Below, one piece after another: positions 60,448 through 64,000 of a stretch of DNA of 64,000 nt. The stretch comes from Salinarimonas chemoclinalis (lineage in GTDB: Bacteria; Pseudomonadota; Alphaproteobacteria; Rhizobiales; Beijerinckiaceae). Location of the stretch: the NCBI RefSeq assembly GCF_041514305.1, contig NZ_JBGMWH010000002.1:124001-188000 (forward strand). Reading direction: 5' to 3'. Within the stretch, counting starts at the first letter, position 1, and each line of letters begins with the position of its first letter. The position numbers and the translations under genes were made by a program. The notes beneath the pieces were generated by a model. That model was not told the DNA's origin and did not search any database. It saw only the letters and a program-made list of their open reading frames with translations.

Positions 60448-60530
60448 GGGGATGGGGTCCGGTGAAAGGTGGCGCACCCTAGCCGCCCCGCCGCCTCGGT
60501 GGAAGGCGTCGTGCGCACGTCACGCTCGCA

Positions 60531-61607
60531 TCACCCCCGCACCAGCGCCCGCGCCATGTCGGCCTCGAGCCGCGACCAGGGCGCCATCCGCGCCTGCGCC
60601 TCGCGGTAGCTCGCGACGATCCGCGCTGCGAGATCGGAGCCTCCGGCGATGGCGTCGATCTCGGCATCGGCGGCCGCGACCGCGGCCTGCATCAGGTCGG
60701 CGGGGAAGCCTTCGAGCCGCACCTCCGCTTCCGAGAGCATGGCCCTGAGTCCAATGGCGTTTCGCCGATGCGCATCGGCGAGCGCGAGCGCGTGCTCGGC
60801 CTGCGCCGCCTCCGCGACGACGCGGCGCAGCTCCTCGGGCAGGGCGGCGAGGGCGGTGGAATTCACCAGGAGTTCGCTGGCGCCGTTGGGCTTGGCGAAG
60901 CCGGGGGCGTAATAGAGCGGTGCGACCTGGTGGAGGCCGAGCTCGTAGTCGCTCGCCGGGGCGAGGAACTCGACCGCGTCGACCGTCCCGCGCTCCAGCG
61001 CCGTATAGGTCTCGCCCGCCGGTATCGTCACCGGCGTCGCCCCGAGCCGCTCGTAGATCCGAGCGCCGAGCCCGGCGACGCGGATGCGTAGGCCCGCGAC
61101 GTCGGCGAGGCTCGCGATCGGCCGTCGGAAGAAGCCGCCCATGCACGGGCCGGTATTGCCCGCCAGGAAGGGCGTCACGCCGAGGCGTCCGTAGAGCTCC
61201 TCCCACAGCGCCTGCCCGCCGCCGAAGGCGAGCCAGGCATGGTGCTCGATCGGCCCGAGCCCGAAGGGAACGGTGGTGAAGAAGGCGGCTTCGGGGACGC
61301 GGCCCTGCCAGTAGAGCGCGGCGCTGTGGCCGGCCTCCACGGTGCCGTTCGAGACCGCGTCGAGCACCGAGAAGGCCGGCACGATCTCGCCCGCTGCGAA
61401 GAGGTCGACCACGAGCCGCCCGCCGGACATGGCGTCGATGCGGTCGACGATGCGCTGCGCCGTCACGCCGGGTCCGGCCTGGCCGCGCGGCCAGGAGGTC
61501 ACGAGGCGCCAGCGGATCGGCGCGTCCTGCGCGAGCGCGGGGGCGGCGAGCGCGCCGCCGGCGAGGCCGAGCGCTACGCGGCGGGTGAGGCGGCTACCAG
61601 ATGCCAT
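60531..61607 (-). CDS. Orphan TRAP transporter substrate-binding protein (DctP type)
   Basis: The 358-residue protein has a twin-arginine signal (SRLTRRVALGLAGGALAAPA) and a DctP-family core: WRLVTSWPRGQAGPGVTAQR, GTVEAGHSAALYWQGRVPEA, LRIRVAGLGARIYERLGATP (Arg binding the carboxylate), GTVDAVEFLAPASDYELGL. This subclass binds 2-oxoacids or related carboxylates through a cation. No DctQ or DctM membrane genes are in the window. Its start overlaps the thiD 3' end by 14 bases, so it may be read from the thi operon. Confidence 0.85.
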   Translation of the reverse strand: MASGSRLTRRVALGLAGGALAAPALAQDAPIRWRLVTSWPRGQAGPGVTAQRIVDRIDAMSGGRLVVDLFAAGEIVPAFSVLDAVSNGTVEAGHSAALYWQGRVPEAAFFTTVPFGLGPIEHHAWLAFGGGQALWEELYGRLGVTPFLAGNTGPCMGGFFRRPIASLADVAGLRIRVAGLGARIYERLGATPVTIPAGETYTALERGTVDAVEFLAPASDYELGLHQVAPLYYAPGFAKPNGASELLVNSTALAALPEELRRVVAEAAQAEHALALADAHRRNAIGLRAMLSEAEVRLEGFPADLMQAAVAAADAEIDAIAGGSDLAARIVASYREAQARMAPWSRLEADMARALVRG

Positions 61608-62391
61608 GGAAATGATGCACGGGCCCGTGCCCGCTCCCGATCTCGAGCCCGTCGGCGGCGGCGATCGCGCCGGCGAGCCACTCCTTGGCCGTGCGCGCGG
61701 CCTCGGCGAGGGAGGCGCCCTTCGCCAGTTCCGCGGCGATCGCCGACGAGAGCGTGCAGCCGGTCCCGTGCGTGTTGCGAGTCGCGATCCGCGGGGCGAC
61801 GAGCCGGGTGACGCCCCGCGGCTCGACGAGCAGATCGACGCTTTCCGGCCCCGAGCCGTGGCCGCCCTTGATCAGGACCGCCTCGGGGCCGAGCGCCAGC
61901 AGCCGCTCGCCCTGGGCGCGCATGGCGTCCTCGTCCTCGGCGACGGGCGCCCCGAGCAGCGCCGCCGCCTCGGGCAGGTTCGGGGTGAGCAGGAGGGCGC
62001 GGGGCAGGAGGACCGTGCGCAGGGTCTCGACCGCGTCGTCCGAGAGGAGCTTGTCGCCGGACGCCGCCACCATCACCGGATCGAGCACCACGCGGGTCAC
62101 GCCGTGCCGGGCGAGGCCGGCGGCGACCGCCTCGATCACGGCGGGCCGGGAGAGCATGCCGATCTTCACGGCGTCGACCTTCAGGTCCGAGAGCACGCTG
62201 TCCATCTGCGCCGCGACGAACTCCGCGGGCACGTCGTGGATGCCCTGGACGCCGCGGGTGTTCTGGGCGGTGAGCGCGGCGATCACGCTCGCGCCGTAGA
62301 CGCCGCGGGCGGAGAAGGTCTTCAGGTCGGCCTGGATGCCGGCGCCGCCGCCCGAATCCGAGCCGGCGATGGTGAGGGCGATGGCGGTCAT
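61594..62391 (-). CDS. thiD: Hydroxymethylpyrimidine (phosphate) kinase
   Basis: The 265-residue ribokinase-family protein has ALTIAGSDSGGGAGIQADLK, VLDPVMVAASGDKLL, LLTPNLPEAAALLG, ILIKGG-type VLIKGGHGSG and the anion-hole motif NTHGTGCTLSSAIAAELAKG. It phosphorylates HMP and HMP-P in thiamine synthesis. It is third in the TPP-controlled operon, 17 bases after thiE. Confidence 0.94.
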   Translation of the reverse strand: MTAIALTIAGSDSGGGAGIQADLKTFSARGVYGASVIAALTAQNTRGVQGIHDVPAEFVAAQMDSVLSDLKVDAVKIGMLSRPAVIEAVAAGLARHGVTRVVLDPVMVAASGDKLLSDDAVETLRTVLLPRALLLTPNLPEAAALLGAPVAEDEDAMRAQGERLLALGPEAVLIKGGHGSGPESVDLLVEPRGVTRLVAPRIATRNTHGTGCTLSSAIAAELAKGASLAEAARTAKEWLAGAIAAADGLEIGSGHGPVHHFHGIW

Positions 62392-62408
62392 GCGGTCTCC
62401 TCGTTGGG

Positions 62409-63086
62409 TCAGGCGCCGCGGGCGGCGAGCGCCTCGTCGACGAGGCGGCGCAGGCGCCCCGCGGCGGCGGTGGGGTCGTCGGCGCCGAAGATCGCGGAGA
62501 TGACGGCGATGCCGTCCGCGCCCGCGCCGATCACGGAGCGGGCGTTCGTTTCGTCGATGCCGGCGATGGCGCCGAGCGGCAGGCCCGGCGCCGCCGCGCG
62601 GCCCGCGGCGGCGACCGCCGCGAGGCCCGAGAGCCCGATCGGCGGGTCCGGGTTGTCCTTCGACGTCGTGGCGAACACGCCGCCGATGCAGCCGTAGTCG
62701 ACGGGCACCTGCGCGAGCGCGCGGGCGTGGTCGGGCGTCTTCAGCGTCCAGCCGATGATCGCGTCGGGCCCGAGCAGGCGACGCGTGTCGCGCGGGTCCA
62801 TGTCGCTCTGGCCGAGATGGACGCCGTCCGCCCCCGCGGCGAGCGCGACGTCGACGCGATCGTTGACGAGGAGCGGCACACCCGTGCCGGAGAGCGTCGT
62901 CCTCAGCGCGCGGGCGAGGTCGACGAGCGTGCGCGTGTCCGCGTGCTTCTCGCGCAGCTGCACCAGCGTCGCCCCGCCCGCCACGGCGCGCCCGACGAGG
63001 TCGACGAGATCGCGCCCGCGCGCGTCCGCGAGGCCGACGATGGCGTAGAGGCGAAGGTCGACGGGGTTCCTGGCGGCGTGATTCAC
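62409..63086 (-). CDS. thiE: Thiamine-phosphate synthase
   Basis: It has 225 residues from GTG 63086, which overlaps the thiM stop (GTGA). The TIM-barrel motifs are LYAIVGLADARGR, GGATLVQLREKHADTR, LLVNDRVDVALAAGADGVHL, GQSDMDPRDTRRLLGPD, and IAGIDETNARSVIGAGADGI. It joins HMP-PP and thiazole phosphate to thiamine phosphate. Confidence 0.94.
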   Translation of the reverse strand: MNHAARNPVDLRLYAIVGLADARGRDLVDLVGRAVAGGATLVQLREKHADTRTLVDLARALRTTLSGTGVPLLVNDRVDVALAAGADGVHLGQSDMDPRDTRRLLGPDAIIGWTLKTPDHARALAQVPVDYGCIGGVFATTSKDNPDPPIGLSGLAAVAAAGRAAAPGLPLGAIAGIDETNARSVIGAGADGIAVISAIFGADDPTAAAGRLRRLVDEALAARGA

Positions 63087-63889
63087 GAGACCCTCGCACG
63101 GGAGACGAGCGCCGCCCCGTCGAGCGCGTCGAGCGCATCGAGGTAGGCGGCGGGGAAGGAGCCGGGGCCGGCGGCGCGGCCGCCGGCGATCTCGCCGGCG
63201 ACGCCGAGAACGACGAGCGCCGCCGCCGCGGCGACGAGCGCGTCGTCCTCCAGCGCGGCGAAGGCGGCGACGAGCGCGGAGCCCGCGCAACCCATCGCGG
63301 TGACGCGGGCCATCAGCGGGTGTCCGTTGGCGATGCGGACGGCGCGGGTGCCGTCGGTCACGAGATCGGTCGGGCCGGTGAGGGCGACGACGCAGCCGTG
63401 ATCGCGGGCGAAATCCATCGCGGCCTCCGCCGTCGGCGCGCGTCCGGCGAGCGCCTCGAGCTCTCCCGGGTTCAGCCGCACGATCGCCGGGCGCGTGCGC
63501 AGCAGATCGCGGGCGACGCCGAGGCGGGGCGGCGACGCCTCGACGAAGACCGGATCGAGCACGAGCGGCCGGTTCGCCTCGCGCGCGGCGGCGACGGCGA
63601 CGGGGATGCCGGCCCGGCGCTCCGCGTCGAGCGTGCCGAGGTTGACGAGCACGGCGTCCGCGAGCCGCGCGAAGTGAGCGGCCTCCTCGGCGGCGATGGT
63701 CAGCGAGGGGATCGCGCCCGCGGCGAGCAGCAGGTTCGCGGTGAAGGCCTGCGCTGCGGCGTTGGTGAGCGCGTGCACCCGCGGGCGCCGGGCGCGGGCC
63801 TCCGCGAGGAGCCGGGCGGCGTGCTCCGCGATCCGATGCGTTGCGATGTCATGAGACGCGGCGGCGCGCGCGGGCGCGTTCTCGTCCAT
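63083..63889 (-). CDS. thiM: Hydroxyethylthiazole kinase
   Basis: The 268-residue protein has PRVHALTNAAAQAFTANLLL, LVNLGTLDAERRAGIPVAVA, PLVLDPVFVEASPPRLGVAR, IVRLNPGELEALAG, ALTGPTDLVTDG and the catalytic Cys region VTAMGCAGSALVAAFAAL. It salvages hydroxyethylthiazole. It is the first gene of thiMED and is directly preceded by a TPP riboswitch. Confidence 0.92.
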   Translation of the reverse strand: MDENAPARAAASHDIATHRIAEHAARLLAEARARRPRVHALTNAAAQAFTANLLLAAGAIPSLTIAAEEAAHFARLADAVLVNLGTLDAERRAGIPVAVAAAREANRPLVLDPVFVEASPPRLGVARDLLRTRPAIVRLNPGELEALAGRAPTAEAAMDFARDHGCVVALTGPTDLVTDGTRAVRIANGHPLMARVTAMGCAGSALVAAFAALEDDALVAAAAALVVLGVAGEIAGGRAAGPGSFPAAYLDALDALDGAALVSRARVS

Positions 63890-63894
63890 GTCTC

Positions 63895-63975
63895 GTTCCC
63901 TCCGCCGGCACGACCCGGATCAGGTTCGATGGGTTGGCGCATGCGCCTCTCAGCCCGGACGGGCACCCCGTGAGA
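63895..63975 (-). promoter_or_regulatory. TPP riboswitch (THI element)
   Basis: On the minus strand the thi-box order is complete: GGGGTGCCC, GGGCTGAGAGG, a P3-type stem (GCGCATGCGC), ACCC, GAACCTGATCCGGGT and GCCGGCGGAGGGAA. It ends within 6 bases of the thiM ATG and contains the GGAGG ribosome site, so thiamine pyrophosphate probably blocks translation of thiM and the coupled thiE. Confidence 0.95.
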
Positions 63976-64000
63976 CCGTGGAAGAGGAGTTAGCGCGCCC

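Overview
The window is about 70 % GC with dense, ATGA/GTGA-coupled operons. Its gene content (arginine type-2 ArgC, ACR3/ArsJ arsenic genes, TTT and TRAP transporters, Wzx/Wzy-type exopolysaccharide genes, 3-sulfolactate catabolism) points to a Hyphomicrobiales-type alphaproteobacterium, perhaps near Methylobacteriaceae or Salinarimonadaceae. The placement is an inference; no rRNA is present to test it.

Layout. (1) 1-9,900: right-hand part of an integrated phage-like element, all on the minus strand: tyrosine integrase, a coupled lower-GC unknown gene, AlpA-type HTH protein, small unknowns, a winged-helix protein, a RepA-type AAA ATPase, then a fused prohead protease/HK97 capsid and scrambled remains of tail genes. 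A 3' fragment of tRNA-Arg(TCT) at 9,856-9,900 marks its right end; the left end and the intact tRNA lie outside the window. The element carries several non-coding repeat arrays, including an 11-bp-phased GTTGGAA array and a GTTACCC operator-like motif in front of three transcription units. (2) 9,946-13,489: small membrane protein, lipoprotein, secreted nuclease, SDR, DUF6653-like protein. (3) 13,635-17,883: arsenic operon (ArsR-ArsC fusion, Acr3, ArsJ-type GAPDH, ArsJ). (4) 17,938-24,263: DUF5872-like protein, argC preceded by a probable arginine attenuator (Arg-rich leader peptide plus intrinsic terminator), uvrD, DUF3750-like protein, M15-like peptidase, small membrane protein. (5) 24,244-29,618: polar amino-acid ABC transporter with two paralogous binding proteins, next to an agmatinase-family ureohydrolase. 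(6) 30,035-45,727: exopolysaccharide locus (priming transferase, beta-helix protein, TagA-type and GT4 transferases, GINT1-like transferase, DegT aminotransferase, epimerase-nucleotidyltransferase fusion, Wzz, Wzy-like, Wzx, and a Wzc-like protein whose kinase domain looks dead). (7) 45,911-50,529: HIBADH-family reductase, tyrS, FadJ-like beta-oxidation protein. (8) 50,768-58,913: 3-sulfolactate uptake and degradation (ComC, SlcC, SuyZ, SuyB, SuyA and a TctC-TctA-TctB transporter) with two GTCTT-N4-AAGAC palindromes in the divergent promoter region. (9) 58,921-61,607: YdcF, RraA-like and orphan TRAP binding proteins. (10) 61,594-63,975: thiM-thiE-thiD behind a TPP riboswitch.

The sulfolactate genes form a complete route: uptake, racemisation of (S)- to (R)-sulfolactate by two dehydrogenases through sulfopyruvate, cleavage to pyruvate plus sulfite, and anion export. 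The arsenic operon combines reduction/As(III) efflux with the arseno-phosphoglycerate/ArsJ route. The most novel-looking signals are the arginine attenuator, the capsid-bearing but terminase- and portal-less integrated element with its repeat arrays, and the probable regulator sites of the sulfolactate locus.
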